Shown piece by piece: positions 1 through 9,830 of a DNA stretch of 64,000 bases. The position numbers were made by a program, and so were the translations under genes. The number at the start of each line of letters is the position of its first letter. Position 1 is the stretch's first letter. Source of the DNA: Streptacidiphilus fuscans (lineage in GTDB: Bacteria > Actinomycetota > Actinomycetes > Streptomycetales > Streptomycetaceae); assembly GCF_015690355.1 (NCBI RefSeq), contig NZ_JADPRT010000004.1:188330-252329 (forward strand), read 5' to 3'. The notes beneath the pieces were generated by a model, which was not told the DNA's origin, did not search any database, and saw only the letters and a list, made by a program, of their open reading frames with translations.

Positions 1-130
1 CGAGCAGCCAGTCGGACATCACCCTCGCCTTGCGCTCCCACGTCGGTACGCGCCGCAGATGCACGGCGCGGTGGAGCAGCCAGGCCGAGCGGCCGTGGAG
101 CGAGCGGCTGCGCAGCTGGGCGACCTCGGG
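1..130 (-). pseudogene. Fragment resembling the C-terminal part of a type II NADH dehydrogenase-like flavoprotein, running off the left edge
   Basis: On the minus strand, reading from about position 130 toward position 1, the frame gives HGRSAWLLHRAVHLRRVPTW followed by ERKARVMSDWLL. This recalls the region near the C-terminus of actinobacterial NAD(P)/FAD-dependent NADH dehydrogenase-like proteins (motif W-x-x-H-R-x-x-H-x-x-R-V-P-T). The few hundred upstream residues holding the FAD and NAD(P) domains are not there: the frame runs straight into an interspersed repeat at 131. What is visible is therefore a 5'-truncated remnant, or the repeat has disrupted the gene. The true 3' end lies outside the window. 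Family recognition is from memory and is tentative. Confidence 0.35.
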
Positions 131-275
131 TGGCTTGTCGCGCAGTTCCCCGCGCCCCTGAATAGTGCAACTACCTGCGGGAGCATCGGCCCGGCTTTGT
201 CGCGCCCACGCGGCGGAGCCGCACATCAGCAGAGCCTCGCGCCCCTGGCAACTGCAACCACCGGCGGTAGCGAAA
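130..275. repeat. Composite intergenic repeat, copy 1
   Basis: This copy has the arm TCGCGCAGTTCCCCGCGCCC (139-158 region), then the 20-nt box GTGCAACTACCTGCGGGAGC at 165-184, then a module with the hairpin GCGGCGGAGCCGC (about 211-223) ending in a second GCGCCCCTGG, then a degenerate copy of the 20-nt box up to 275. The same modules recur near 3.5, 13.0, 27.0 and 42.0 kb. With the fragment at 1-130 it fills the 321 bases before the first intact gene. The stretch from 276 to 321 holds nothing else that I recognise. Confidence 0.75.
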
Positions 276-321
276 GTCATTCACCGATTCGTCCCCGCGG
301 GAGCGGATAGGGTCACACCCC

Positions 322-864
322 GTGAGCATCTGGATCTGGGTCGCCCTCGCTGTCGTCGCCTTCGGCCTCTACCTCTCCTGGACGGCCGGTCGGCTCGACC
401 GCCTGCACGCGCGGATCGACGCCGCCCGCGCCGCGCTCGACGCGCAACTGCTTCGACGCGCGTCCACAGCGCAGGAGTTGGCGACCTCGACGCTGCTCGA
501 TCCCGCCGCGTCGATCCTGCTCTACCAGGCGTCCCACGCCGCCCGCACCGCGCAGCCCGACGCGCGGGAGGTCGCGGAGAGCGAGCTCTCGCAAGCCCTG
601 CGCGCCGTCTTCGCCGAGCCGGAGCAGGTCGCCGAGCTCGCGGCCCTGCCCGGTGGGGCCGAGGCCCTCGCCGACCTCGGTGAGTCCGTCCGCCGCGTGC
701 CGATGGCCCGGCGGTTCCACAACGACTCCGTGCGCGCGGCGCGAGCCGTCCGCCGGCACCGGCTGGTGCGGCTGTTCCGGCTCGCCGGACACGCGCCGTT
801 CCCGCTCGCCTTCGAGATGGACGACGAGGCGCCGCGTACGCTGGAGCGCGTCCCGGCGTAACAC
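322..864 (+). CDS. LemA-like small membrane protein, upstream neighbour of pdxS
   Basis: A 180-codon reading frame from GTG at 322. Residues 1-22 form one hydrophobic helix (IWIWVALAVVAFGLYLSW). A long, Ala/Leu/Arg-rich and mostly helical cytoplasmic part follows, including RLDRLHARIDAARAALDAQL, of the kind seen in LemA-family proteins. Streptomyces genomes carry a protein of this type immediately before pdxS, which supports the call. No catalytic motif is visible and the function is unknown. Ahead of GTG there is only a weak purine-rich stretch, and no better in-frame start is present. Confidence 0.75.
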
Positions 865-1020
865 ACGACGCGTAACGCGTAACGACCGTCAGGCGTCGCG
901 CCTGCTACGGAACGTCGTACTCGGATGGTCCTGGCTGGACCGCATGGAGCATCGGCTATGGTCGGAGCGGGCCTACCATGGGCTTATCGCACCGAATCCG
1001 CGTCTTCAGTGAGGTCATTC

Positions 1021-1935
<915 letters not shown>

Positions 1936-1958
1936 TCGACTCCGCAGTCGTCCTCGGT

Positions 1959-2002
1959 AGCCCCGGCCCCTGCCAACGCGCCACGCGTAGGGGGCCGGGG
2001 CT
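1959..2002 (+). terminator. Perfect 12-bp hairpin between pdxS and pdxT
   Basis: AGCCCCGGCCCC (1959-1970) pairs perfectly with GGGGCCGGGGCT (1991-2002) around a 20-nt loop. There is no U-tract. It could be a partial terminator or an RNA-stabilising element that lets pdxS be expressed above pdxT. Confidence 0.6.
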
Positions 2003-2050
2003 CCTCCCGTTCGTCCGTTCGTCCGAGAACATCCAGAAGAGGTCCTCCCC

Positions 2051-2683
2051 GTGTCGTCGTCCAGCTCCACCCCCGTCGTCGGTGTGCTCGCCCTCCAGGG
2101 CGACGTGCGCGAGCACCTCGTCGCCCTCGCCGAGGCCGATGCGCTCGCCCGTCCGGTTCGCCGCCCCGAGGAGCTGGCCGAGGTCGACGCGATCGTGATC
2201 CCCGGCGGCGAGTCCACCACCATGTCCAAGCTGGCCCTGCTCTTCGGCGTGATGGAGCCGCTGCGCGCACGGGTCGCCGCCGGGATGCCCGTCTACGGCA
2301 CCTGCGCGGGCATGATCATGCTGGCCGACAAGATCCTCGACGGCCGCGACGACCAGGAGACCGTCGGCGGTATCGACATGGTCGTCCGTCGCAACGCCTT
2401 CGGCCGTCAGAACGAGTCCTTCGAGCAGGGCGTCGACTTCAAGGGCCTGGCCGAGGGCGGTCCGGTGCACGGTGTGTTCATCCGCGCCCCGTGGGTCGAG
2501 TCCGTGGGCGCCGGCGTCGAGGTCCTGGCCTCGCTGCACGAGGGAACCGACGCCGAGCACATCGTGGCGGTCCGTCAGGGCAACCTGCTGGCCACCTCGT
2601 TCCACCCGGAGCTCACCGGCGACCACCGCGTGCACGCCTACTTCGTGGAGATGGTCCGCGCCGCCGGCTCGCACAATAAGTGA
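2051..2683 (+). CDS. pdxT: Pyridoxal 5'-phosphate synthase, glutaminase subunit PdxT
   Basis: A class-I glutamine amidotransferase that hydrolyses glutamine and channels ammonia to PdxS. The 210-aa sequence begins with [13 protein letters not shown], typical of PdxT. The catalytic triad is present: C85 in YGTCAGM, and H185 and E187 in SFHPELT. The oxyanion PGGEST motif is at 51-56. GTG at 2051 follows AGAGGTC at about 2037-2043. Pairing with pdxS is the standard PLP arrangement in actinomycetes that lack the DXP-dependent route. Confidence 0.97.
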   Translation: MSSSSSTPVVGVLALQGDVREHLVALAEADALARPVRRPEELAEVDAIVIPGGESTTMSKLALLFGVMEPLRARVAAGMPVYGTCAGMIMLADKILDGRDDQETVGGIDMVVRRNAFGRQNESFEQGVDFKGLAEGGPVHGVFIRAPWVESVGAGVEVLASLHEGTDAEHIVAVRQGNLLATSFHPELTGDHRVHAYFVEMVRAAGSHNK

Positions 2684-2752
2684 CCTGGCCGGTGACGGTA
2701 GGATCTCTCCGTTCGTTCACTCCAGTCCGGTGCTGTTTTAAGGAGCAACTCG

Positions 2753-3514
2753 ATGTCCGGCCACTCCAAGTGGGCTACCACCAAGCACAAGAAGGCCGTC
2801 ATCGACGCGAAGCGCGGCAAGCTCTTCGCCAAGATGATCAAGAACATCGAGGTGGCGGCCCGTACCGGCGGTGGTGACCCCGCCGGTAACCCGACGCTCT
2901 ACGACGCCATCCAGAAGGCGAAGAAGAGCTCGGTCCCGATCGACAACATCAACCGCGCCGTCAAGCGCGGCTCCGGCGCGGAGGCCGGTGGCGCCGACTA
3001 CGCCACCATCATGTACGAGGGCTACGGCCCCAACGGTGTGGCCGTGCTGATCGAGTGCCTCACCGACAACCGCAACCGCGCCGCGTCCGACGTCCGCGTC
3101 GCGATGACCCGCAACGGCGGCAACATGGCCGACCCGGGGTCGGTCTCCTACATGTTCAGCCGCAAGGGCGTCATCATCGTGCCGAAGGCCGACAAGGTCG
3201 ACGAGGACACGGTCATGGAGGCGACCCTGGAGGCCGGCGCCGAGGAGGTCAACGACATCGGCGACGCGTTCGAGATCCAGACCGAGGCCACGGACATGGT
3301 CGCGGTGCGCACCGCGCTGGTCGATGCGGGCATCGACTACGACTCGGCGGAGGCAAACTTCGTGCCGTCGGTCCAGGTCGAGCTGGACGCGGACGGCGCG
3401 CGCAAGATCTTCAAGCTGATCGACGCACTGGAGGACAGCGACGACGTCCAGAACGTCTTCGCCAACTTCGACCTCTCTCCCGAGGTCGAGGCGGAGCTCG
3501 ACGCGGACGACTGA
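2753..3514 (+). CDS. yebC: YebC/TACO1-family probable transcriptional or translational regulator
   Basis: A 253-aa protein of standard YebC length. It opens with the invariant [20 protein letters not shown] and contains [11 protein letters not shown] and [13 protein letters not shown], both family signatures. YebC proteins are reported as DNA-binding regulators and, more recently, as ribosome-associated factors that relieve stalling, so the exact role is not settled by sequence. It has a strong AAGGAG site 8 nt before ATG. A TAGGAT candidate -10 hexamer lies at 2699-2704. It sits immediately ahead of ruvCAB, the usual actinobacterial order. Confidence 0.95.
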   Translation: MSGHSKWATTKHKKAVIDAKRGKLFAKMIKNIEVAARTGGGDPAGNPTLYDAIQKAKKSSVPIDNINRAVKRGSGAEAGGADYATIMYEGYGPNGVAVLIECLTDNRNRAASDVRVAMTRNGGNMADPGSVSYMFSRKGVIIVPKADKVDEDTVMEATLEAGAEEVNDIGDAFEIQTEATDMVAVRTALVDAGIDYDSAEANFVPSVQVELDADGARKIFKLIDALEDSDDVQNVFANFDLSPEVEAELDADD

Positions 3515-3524
3515 GCACTTTTGT

Positions 3525-3600
3525 GCTCCCGCAGGTAGTTGCACTATCTCAGGGGCGCGGGGCTCTGCTCGCGTAGTTCCCCGCGCCCCTGAGACAGTGC
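3525..3600. repeat. Composite intergenic repeat, copy 2, forming a long hairpin between yebC and ruvC
   Basis: The 20-nt box occurs in reverse complement at 3525-3544. Overlapping it, 3541-3562 and 3579-3600 form 22-nt inverted arms containing CAGGGGCGCGGGG, with a single mismatch and a 16-nt loop. The element lies just after the yebC stop and may also terminate transcription. Confidence 0.75.
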
Positions 3601-3678
3601 ACGGCCGCTCGCCTGCAGAATCCCCGTGCCCCTGACCAGTTGCAGGGTTCTGTCAGTGCGAACAGATAGCCTGCGGGC

Positions 3679-4203
3679 ATGCGTGTTCTCGGGGTGGATC
3701 CAGGTTTGACCCGCTGTGGTGTCGGCGTGGTCGACGGCGCGCCGGGAAGGCCGCTGCACATGGTGGCCTGTGGGGTCGTCAGAACCCCCGCCGAGATGGA
3801 CATCCCGCTGCGTCTGCTGGAGATCGAGCGCGGGCTCGACGCGTGGTTCGACACGCACCAGCCGGAGCTTGTCGCCGTCGAGCGCGTCTTCGCGCAGCAC
3901 AACGTGCGCACCGTCATGGGCACCGCCCAGGCCAGCGCAGTCGCCATGCTCTGTGCGACGCGGCGCGGCATACCGGTCACCCTGCACACGCCCAGCGAGG
4001 TCAAAGCCGCCGTCTCCGGCAGCGGGCGCGCCGAGAAGGCGCAGGTAGGGGCCATGGTCACCCGCATCCTGCGGCTCGACGCGCCGCCCAAGCCGGCGGA
4101 CGCCGCCGACGCGCTCGCGCTCGCCATCTGCCATATCTGGCGCGGCACCGCCAACAACAGGATCGCCGCCGCCCTCAGCCGAGCCAGGGAGCCCCGCGCA
4201 TGA
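3679..4203 (+). CDS. ruvC: Crossover junction endodeoxyribonuclease RuvC
   Basis: RuvC resolves Holliday junctions by paired nicking and works with RuvAB. The 174-aa protein has the RNase H-like fold signatures RVLGVDPGL at the N-terminus. The acidic catalytic residues are all visible: D7, E68 (VAVERVF), D141 and D144 ([14 protein letters not shown]). The length is normal. The stop overlaps the ruvA start by 4 nt (ATGA), so ruvCA are translationally coupled. A TAGCCT hexamer at 3667-3672, about 6 nt before ATG, could place the transcript start very near the start codon. Confidence 0.97.
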   Translation: MRVLGVDPGLTRCGVGVVDGAPGRPLHMVACGVVRTPAEMDIPLRLLEIERGLDAWFDTHQPELVAVERVFAQHNVRTVMGTAQASAVAMLCATRRGIPVTLHTPSEVKAAVSGSGRAEKAQVGAMVTRILRLDAPPKPADAADALALAICHIWRGTANNRIAAALSRAREPRA

Positions 4204-4817
4204 TCGCCTTCGTCAGTGGCCCGGTGGCCGCGCTCACGCCGAGCAGCGCCGTGATCCAGGTCGGCGGCGTCGGGATGCTGGTCCAGTGCGCGCCGAACAC
4301 GCTCGCTGCTCTCCGTATGGGGCAGGAGGCCACCATCGCCACCTCGCTGGTGGTCCGCGAGGATTCCCTCACCCTCTACGGCTTCGCCGACGACGACGAG
4401 CGGCAGACCTTCGAGCTGCTGCAGACGGCCAGCGGCGTCGGGCCCAAGGTCGCGCAGGCGATGCTCGCCGTGCACAGCCCGGACGGGCTGCGGCTCGCCG
4501 TGGCCAGGGGCGACGCCAAGGCGCTGACGGCCGTGCCCGGCATCGGGCCGAAGGGCGCGCAGAAGCTGCTGATCGAGCTCAAGGACCGGCTCGGCGCGCC
4601 GACGGGCGCCGTCCCCGCGCAGCCGCACGCCGCGGTCGCAGTCGGGCCCGCGCCCTGGAACGACCAACTGCACGCCGCCCTGGTCGGCCTCGGATTCGCC
4701 CCGCGCGAGGCGGACGAGGCGGTCGCCGCAGTCACGCCCGAGGCCGAGGCGATGGAGAAGCCGAACGTCTCCGCGCTTCTCCGCAGCGCGCTGCAGAGCC
4801 GCAACCGCACCCGCTGA
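4200..4817 (+). CDS. ruvA: Holliday junction branch migration protein RuvA
   Basis: RuvA tetramers clamp the four-way junction and recruit the RuvB motor. The 205-aa product starts [12 protein letters not shown] (OB fold). It carries two helix-hairpin-helix motifs, around [13 protein letters not shown] (residues 78-90) and [13 protein letters not shown] (113-125), then a variable linker and the small C-terminal RuvB-binding domain. The start was set at 4200, giving the ATGA overlap with ruvC and a family-length protein. A longer upstream in-frame extension overlaps ruvC completely and was discarded. Confidence 0.96.
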   Translation: MIAFVSGPVAALTPSSAVIQVGGVGMLVQCAPNTLAALRMGQEATIATSLVVREDSLTLYGFADDDERQTFELLQTASGVGPKVAQAMLAVHSPDGLRLAVARGDAKALTAVPGIGPKGAQKLLIELKDRLGAPTGAVPAQPHAAVAVGPAPWNDQLHAALVGLGFAPREADEAVAAVTPEAEAMEKPNVSALLRSALQSRNRTR

Positions 4818-4928
4818 CACGAGAATTCGCTGAGAAATTCGCTCGGCGGAAATCACCGAGAAGTGGGACGCAGCGGCACGTGCCCGTGCAGAGAAACGCA
4901 GATCCACCGAGAACGGAGCGAAGAGCGC

Positions 4929-5999
4929 ATGTACGACGACGCCACCGGCGACCGCCTGGTCACCGCCGCTGCGGACGGTGAGGACCGGGCCGTCGAGGCG
5001 GCGCTGCGCCCGCGTGACCTGGACGAGTTCATCGGTCAGGAGCGCGTCCGCGAGCAGCTCTCGCTCGTTCTCCAGGCGGCCAGGCGTCGCGAGGCCACGC
5101 CCGACCACGTGCTGCTCAGCGGCCCTCCCGGGCTCGGTAAGACGACGCTGTCGATGATCATCGCCGCCGAGATGAACGCGCCGATCCGGATCACCTCCGG
5201 CCCGGCCATCCAGCACGCGGGCGACCTGGCGGCCATCCTCTCCTCCCTGACCGAGGGCGAGGTGCTCTTCCTCGACGAGATCCACCGGATGTCCCGGCCC
5301 GCCGAGGAGATGCTCTACATGGCGATGGAGGACTTCCGCGTCGACGTGATCGTCGGCAAGGGGCCGGGCGCCACCGCCATCCCGCTCGACCTGCCGCCGT
5401 TCACGCTGGTCGGCGCGACCACCCGGGCCGGTCTGCTGCCGCCGCCGCTGCGCGACCGCTTCGGCTTCACCGGCCACATGGAGTTCTACGCTCCCGAGGA
5501 GCTCGAACGGGTGATCCACCGCTCCGCCCGGCTGCTGGACGTCGAGATAGACCCCAAGGGCGCCGCCGAGATCGCCCGTCGTTCGCGTGGCACGCCGCGC
5601 ATCGCCAACCGGCTGCTCCGCCGCGTCCGCGACTTCGCGCAGGTCAGGCACGACGGCCTGATCACCGAGGAGATCGCCGGAGCCGCGCTCACCGTCTACG
5701 AGGTCGACGCCAAGGGCCTGGACCGGCTGGACCGGGCGGTCCTGCGGGCGCTCCTCAAGCTGTTCAACGGCGGCCCGGTCGGGCTGTCGACGCTGGCCGT
5801 CGCGGTGGGGGAGGAGTCCGAGACCGTCGAGGAGGTCGCCGAGCCGTTCCTGGTCCGCGAGGGCCTGCTGGCCCGCACCCCGCGTGGTCGGATCGCCACC
5901 GCGGCGGCGTGGCAGCATCTGGGTCTTACGCCCCCGAACCACTCCGCGGCGGCCGGTCTGCCCGCCCAGACGGAGCTCTTCGGGGCCCCGGAAGCCTGA
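4929..5999 (+). CDS. ruvB: Holliday junction branch migration ATPase RuvB
   Basis: A hexameric AAA+ motor that drives branch migration with RuvA. The 356-aa sequence shows [11 protein letters not shown], Walker A GPPGLGKT, Walker B FLDEIHR, sensor 1 GATTRAG, the arginine-bearing RDRFGF segment, and a C-terminal winged helix ([14 protein letters not shown]). ATG at 4929 is used because AACGGAGCGAAG precedes it and homology starts directly after. The frame is open back to 4863 but that part is not family-like. A gap of 111 nt separates it from ruvA. Confidence 0.97.
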   Translation: MYDDATGDRLVTAAADGEDRAVEAALRPRDLDEFIGQERVREQLSLVLQAARRREATPDHVLLSGPPGLGKTTLSMIIAAEMNAPIRITSGPAIQHAGDLAAILSSLTEGEVLFLDEIHRMSRPAEEMLYMAMEDFRVDVIVGKGPGATAIPLDLPPFTLVGATTRAGLLPPPLRDRFGFTGHMEFYAPEELERVIHRSARLLDVEIDPKGAAEIARRSRGTPRIANRLLRRVRDFAQVRHDGLITEEIAGAALTVYEVDAKGLDRLDRAVLRALLKLFNGGPVGLSTLAVAVGEESETVEEVAEPFLVREGLLARTPRGRIATAAAWQHLGLTPPNHSAAAGLPAQTELFGAPEA

Positions 6000-6181
6000 A
6001 ATTCAGGATTGCGCAATGTGATCTGCGCAGGGAACTCGCCATTCGGCTCACCCGGATGCAATGCTGGACGTTGTTGTACCTGCAGGAGTCCCCTAGACTC
6101 CGCCCGCTGCCGTCCACCCCGGGCGGCCCGAGAATCGGATCGGCCGCGTTTCCCCCTGCGGCCCCGCAAAGGACTGTAGTC

Positions 6182-6667
6182 GTGGGTTCCTCCTCATTTC
6201 TCCTCGTCGCCGTGGTGATGTTCGGCGCGATGTTCCTGATGACCCGCTCTGCCAAGAAGAAGCAGCAGCAGGCCTCGGAGATGCGCAACCAGATGGAGCC
6301 GGGCAGCGGCATCCGCACCATCGGTGGCATGTACGCGCTGGTCAAGGCCGTCAATGACGACACCGTCGAGCTCGAGGTCGCTCCGGGCGTGTACGCGCTG
6401 TACTCCAAGCAGGCCATCGCCCAGGTGCTGGACCCGATCGAGTACAACCGGATCGTCCACGGCGACGAGCCCGAGGAGTCGGACGAGGCGGACACCACCG
6501 CCGAGGCCGCGTCCGTCGAGGAAGCCCCCGTCGCCCTGGCGAAGGACCTCGCCAAGGACGACGTGAAGGACGCCGAGGCCTCCGCCGACGCGGACGCCGC
6601 TGCGGACGCCGACGCCGAGAAGACCCCGGCGCAGGTGGGTGGCGACAAGGACGCCTCCGCCAAGTAG
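6182..6667 (+). CDS. yajC: Preprotein translocase accessory subunit YajC
   Basis: YajC associates with SecDF at the cytoplasmic membrane and supports protein export. The 161-aa protein has one N-terminal membrane helix (about residues 4-20), then RSAKKKQQQASEMRNQMEPG and GSGIRTIGGMYALVKAV, both typical of actinobacterial YajC. The last 60 or so residues are a low-complexity, acidic, Ala-rich tail (ADADAAADADAEK), longer than in most YajC proteins. GTG at 6182 has AAAGGA about 9 nt upstream. It heads the yajC-secD-secF cluster. Confidence 0.93.
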   Translation: MGSSSFLLVAVVMFGAMFLMTRSAKKKQQQASEMRNQMEPGSGIRTIGGMYALVKAVNDDTVELEVAPGVYALYSKQAIAQVLDPIEYNRIVHGDEPEESDEADTTAEAASVEEAPVALAKDLAKDDVKDAEASADADAAADADAEKTPAQVGGDKDASAK

Positions 6668-6689
6668 CCTTGCCCGCTACGGAGTCCGA

Positions 6690-6707
6690 CGGGGGCGAAA
6701 GCCCCCG
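6690..6707 (+). terminator. GAAA-capped hairpin between yajC and secD
   Basis: CGGGGGC-GAAA-GCCCCCG forms a 7-bp GC stem closed by a GNRA tetraloop, 22 nt after the yajC stop. There is no U-tract. It may attenuate or stabilise the mRNA rather than end it. Confidence 0.45.
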
Positions 6708-6814
6708 CGCGGAACCGCCGACCGCTGCGTCGTGGCCGAGCCGCCCCCTGTCCGCCGGTACCCCGGCGTCGGCGACTTGACCTGCCCACGGCATGGACAG
6801 AGAGAATCGAGAAG

Positions 6815-8611
6815 GTGGCATCACCCAAGTCCCGTCCCCGTGACGGTTACCCGGGGCGTGCGCTGAGCCTGATCCTGGTGATCATGGTGGCTCTGGTGGC
6901 CATCATGTTCGGCACCGGGAACACCAAGCCGCGGCTCGGCATCGACCTCGCGGGCGGCACCAGCGTCACCCTGCAGGCGTATGCACCCGGCGACCCCCAG
7001 GCGGTCAATCCCGCCAACATGAACGTCGCGGCGCAGATCATGCAGGAGCGCGTCAACGGCACCGGCGTGACCGAGGCGACGGTCCAGGTGCAGGGCACCG
7101 ACGAGATCCTCGTGAACGCGCCGAAGGGCACCAGCTCCACTCAGCTGGCGGACGAGCTCTCCACGACGGCCAAGCTCTTCTTCCGTCCGGTTCTCGCGGA
7201 GCAGGAGCAGGCCGGCCCGAGCGCGGCTCCAAGCGGCAGCCCCAGTGCCAAGCCGAGCGGGTCCGCCACCAACAAGCCGGTGGCCTCGCCGAGCGCCAGC
7301 AAGACGCAGGGTGACGCTCTCGCGTCCGGCCTGAAGTCCAGTGCCAGCGCGTCCGCCTCCGCGCACCCGTCCGGCACCGCCTCGGCCAAGGCCAGCGACC
7401 CGGCGAGCTCCAGCGCCAAGCCGAGTGCCACCCCGAGCGCCTCCGCGTCCACCGTCTCCGGCCAGACGGCCGGCACGGTTCCGGCCGCGCTGCAGAGCGT
7501 CTTCAACGCCACGAACTGTGCCACCAACCAGGGTCGTCTCGACGCCGCGACGGCAGCGAACGCCAGCAAGGACACGGCCCAGATCGTCGCGTGCGCCCAG
7601 ACCCAGGACCCCAACACGGGCGGCTGGATCAAGTACGCGCTCGGCTCCGTGGCCGTGCCCGGTACGGACATCAGCGGTGCGTCGGCAGGCCTGAGCTCGC
7701 AGACCGGTCAGTGGCAGGTCAACCTGAACTTCAACGGCGCCGGCTCGTCCGCGTTCGGCAAGATCACCGGCCAGCTGGCGTCGCAGCAGCAGCCGATGAA
7801 CCAGTTCGCGATCGAGCTCGACGGTCAGATCCAGTCCGCGCCGTCCGTCCAGCAGGCCATCACCGGCGGACAGGCGCAGATCACCGGTAGCTTCTCGCAG
7901 TCCGACGCGCAGTCGCTGGCCAACGTGCTCAGCTACGGCTCGCTGCCGCTGAACTTCACCCAGCTCAACGTCGTCACCGTCTCGCCCGAGCTCGGTGGTA
8001 GCCAGCTGACTGCCGGTCTGGTGGCCGGCGCGATCGGTCTGGCGCTGGTCGTCCTCTACTCGCTGCTCTACTACCGCGGCCTCGGCCTGGTGGCGGTCGC
8101 CTCGCTGGCCGTCTCCGGCGTCCTGACCTGGTCGATCATGGCTCTCCTCGGTGGGGCGATCGGCTTCGCGCTCAACCTGCCCGCGGTCTGTGGCGCCATC
8201 GTCGCCATCGGTATCACCGCGGACTCGTTCGTCGTCTACTTCGAACGCATCCGAGACGAGCTCCGCGAGGGCGCCTCGCTGCGTCCGGCGGTTCGCAACG
8301 CCTGGCCGCGTGCCCGTCGTACGATCCTGGTGTCGGACGCGGTCTCCTTCCTCGCCGCTGCGGTGCTGTACTTCTTCACCGTCGGCAAGGTTCAGGGCTT
8401 CGCGTTCACGCTGGGTCTGACCACCCTGCTCGACGTCGTGGTGATCTTCCTCTTCACCAAGCCGCTGATCAGCCTGCTGGCCCGGAAGAAGTTCTTCGCC
8501 TCCGGGCACCCGTGGTCCGGGCTCTCGCCTGAGCGCCTCGGGGTTCGTTCCCCGCTCCGCGACGGCCGTCCGCGTCGTCCGGCCCGCCCGACCGCCAGCA
8601 AGGAGGCCTGA
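6815..8611 (+). CDS. secD: Protein translocase subunit SecD
   Basis: SecD couples proton-motive force to late steps of Sec export and forms a complex with SecF and YajC. In the 598-aa protein, TM1 lies near residues 14-32. The signature LGIDLAGGTSVTLQAY follows, then the P1 periplasmic domain. The last third carries five membrane helices with the SecD motif ELGGSQLTAGLVAGAIGLAL. Residues about 130-218 are an Ala/Ser/Pro/Lys low-complexity insert inside P1, which makes this SecD longer than most. GTG at 6815 has a GAGAAG site. secF starts 4 nt after the stop. Confidence 0.96.
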   Translation: MASPKSRPRDGYPGRALSLILVIMVALVAIMFGTGNTKPRLGIDLAGGTSVTLQAYAPGDPQAVNPANMNVAAQIMQERVNGTGVTEATVQVQGTDEILVNAPKGTSSTQLADELSTTAKLFFRPVLAEQEQAGPSAAPSGSPSAKPSGSATNKPVASPSASKTQGDALASGLKSSASASASAHPSGTASAKASDPASSSAKPSATPSASASTVSGQTAGTVPAALQSVFNATNCATNQGRLDAATAANASKDTAQIVACAQTQDPNTGGWIKYALGSVAVPGTDISGASAGLSSQTGQWQVNLNFNGAGSSAFGKITGQLASQQQPMNQFAIELDGQIQSAPSVQQAITGGQAQITGSFSQSDAQSLANVLSYGSLPLNFTQLNVVTVSPELGGSQLTAGLVAGAIGLALVVLYSLLYYRGLGLVAVASLAVSGVLTWSIMALLGGAIGFALNLPAVCGAIVAIGITADSFVVYFERIRDELREGASLRPAVRNAWPRARRTILVSDAVSFLAAAVLYFFTVGKVQGFAFTLGLTTLLDVVVIFLFTKPLISLLARKKFFASGHPWSGLSPERLGVRSPLRDGRPRRPARPTASKEA

Positions 8612-8615
8612 CCCG

Positions 8616-9734
8616 ATGTCACGCTTCGGCAATATCGGCCACCGCCTCTACACCGGTGAGGTCAGCTTCGACTTCGTCGGGCGGCGGAAGTTGTGGTCGA
8701 TCCTCTCCGGCGTCATCCTGCTGGCGGCCATCCTCGGCCTGTCGGTACGCGGTCTGAACCTCGGCATCGAGTTCAAGGGTGGTGACATCTACACCATCTC
8801 CAAGCCCGGGGTGACGATCTCGCAGGCGCAGAAGGCCGCCAATGAGCTGACCCACGACAGCTCGGCACTGGTCCAGACGACGAACAGCTCCAAGGGCCAG
8901 CAGATCACTGTCCAGATCAGCTCGTCCGAGAACGTCCATGCCACGGCCGGCCAGCAGGCGCTGGAGAAGTCGCTCGACCTGACACCGGACCAGATCAGCA
9001 CCCAGTACCTCAGCGCCAGCTGGGGAAGTGACATCAGCACCAAGGCCCTCGAAGGCCTGGTCGTCTTCATGGTGCTGGTGACGCTCTACCTGGCCTTCGC
9101 GTTCGAGTGGCGGCTCGCGGTCGGCGCGTTGGTCGCGTTGCTGCACGACCTGGTGATCACCATCGGCGTCTACGCCCTGGTCGGGTTCGAGGTCACCTCG
9201 GGCACGGTCATCGGCTTCCTGACGATCCTCGGGTACTCCCTCTACGACACGGTCGTCGTCTTCGACGGTCTGAAGTCCGCGACCAAGGACCTGACCAAGC
9301 AGAACAAGCTGACCTACAGCGACGCCGCCAACGCCTCGCTGAACAGCACCCTGGTCCGGTCGATCAACACCACGGTGCTGGCCCTGCTGCCGGTCGCCGC
9401 GCTGCTGTTCATCGGTGGCGGTCTGCTCGGCGCGGGTGTCCTCAACGACATCTCGCTGGCGCTGTTCGTCGGTCTGACCGCCGGTGCCTACTCCTCGATC
9501 TGCGTGGCCACCCCGACGGTCGCCTGGCTCCAGGAGAAGCGCCCGGAGTACAAGGAGCTGGCCCGCCGGGTGAAGGCCCGCAAGGCCGCCGACGCCAAGG
9601 CCAAGGCCGAGGGTCGGGACGTGCCGGAGGACGCGGCGGCCGACGCCGTCACCATCCCGGCCGCGCAGACCGGCGGTCCGCGCAACCAGCCCGTCAACCG
9701 CAGCCGCAGCGATCGCCGAACCGGGCGTCGCTGA
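8616..9734 (+). CDS. secF: Protein translocase subunit SecF
   Basis: The partner of SecD in the SecDF-YajC complex. The 372-aa sequence has an N-terminal TM helix (LWSILSGVILLAAILGLSVR), the family motif LNLGIEFKGGDIY, a periplasmic loop, and five further helices including TILGYSLYDTVVVFDGL. The C-terminal 50 or so residues are a charged, basic cytoplasmic tail. It begins 4 nt after secD, so the two are co-translated. A strong hairpin at 9758-9792 separates it from apt. Confidence 0.96.
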   Translation: MSRFGNIGHRLYTGEVSFDFVGRRKLWSILSGVILLAAILGLSVRGLNLGIEFKGGDIYTISKPGVTISQAQKAANELTHDSSALVQTTNSSKGQQITVQISSSENVHATAGQQALEKSLDLTPDQISTQYLSASWGSDISTKALEGLVVFMVLVTLYLAFAFEWRLAVGALVALLHDLVITIGVYALVGFEVTSGTVIGFLTILGYSLYDTVVVFDGLKSATKDLTKQNKLTYSDAANASLNSTLVRSINTTVLALLPVAALLFIGGGLLGAGVLNDISLALFVGLTAGAYSSICVATPTVAWLQEKRPEYKELARRVKARKAADAKAKAEGRDVPEDAAADAVTIPAAQTGGPRNQPVNRSRSDRRTGRR

Positions 9735-9757
9735 GACGCGTAGCGGGAAGCACGACC

Positions 9758-9792
9758 CTGTGCGCGGCAGTGCGATGCACTGCCGCGCACAG
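9758..9792 (+). terminator. Perfect 15-bp hairpin between secF and apt
   Basis: CTGTGCGCGGCAGTG (9758-9772) pairs with CACTGCCGCGCACAG (9778-9792) around a 5-nt loop. There is no U-tract, as is common for actinomycete terminators. It probably ends or attenuates the yajC-secDF transcript before apt. Confidence 0.65.
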
Positions 9793-9830
9793 TCACGAAG
9801 CGATGCAGAAGAAGCAGGAGAACCCCACCC

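Noticed and set aside
3655..3675. A LexA/SOS-box-like CGAAC half-site upstream of ruvC
   Set aside because: The second half (GTTCG) is absent at the required spacing, so it does not meet the actinobacterial consensus.
3549..5942. A 797-aa minus-strand ORF opposite ruvCAB
   Set aside because: It is antisense to three confidently identified genes; composition is typical of a GC-bias shadow.
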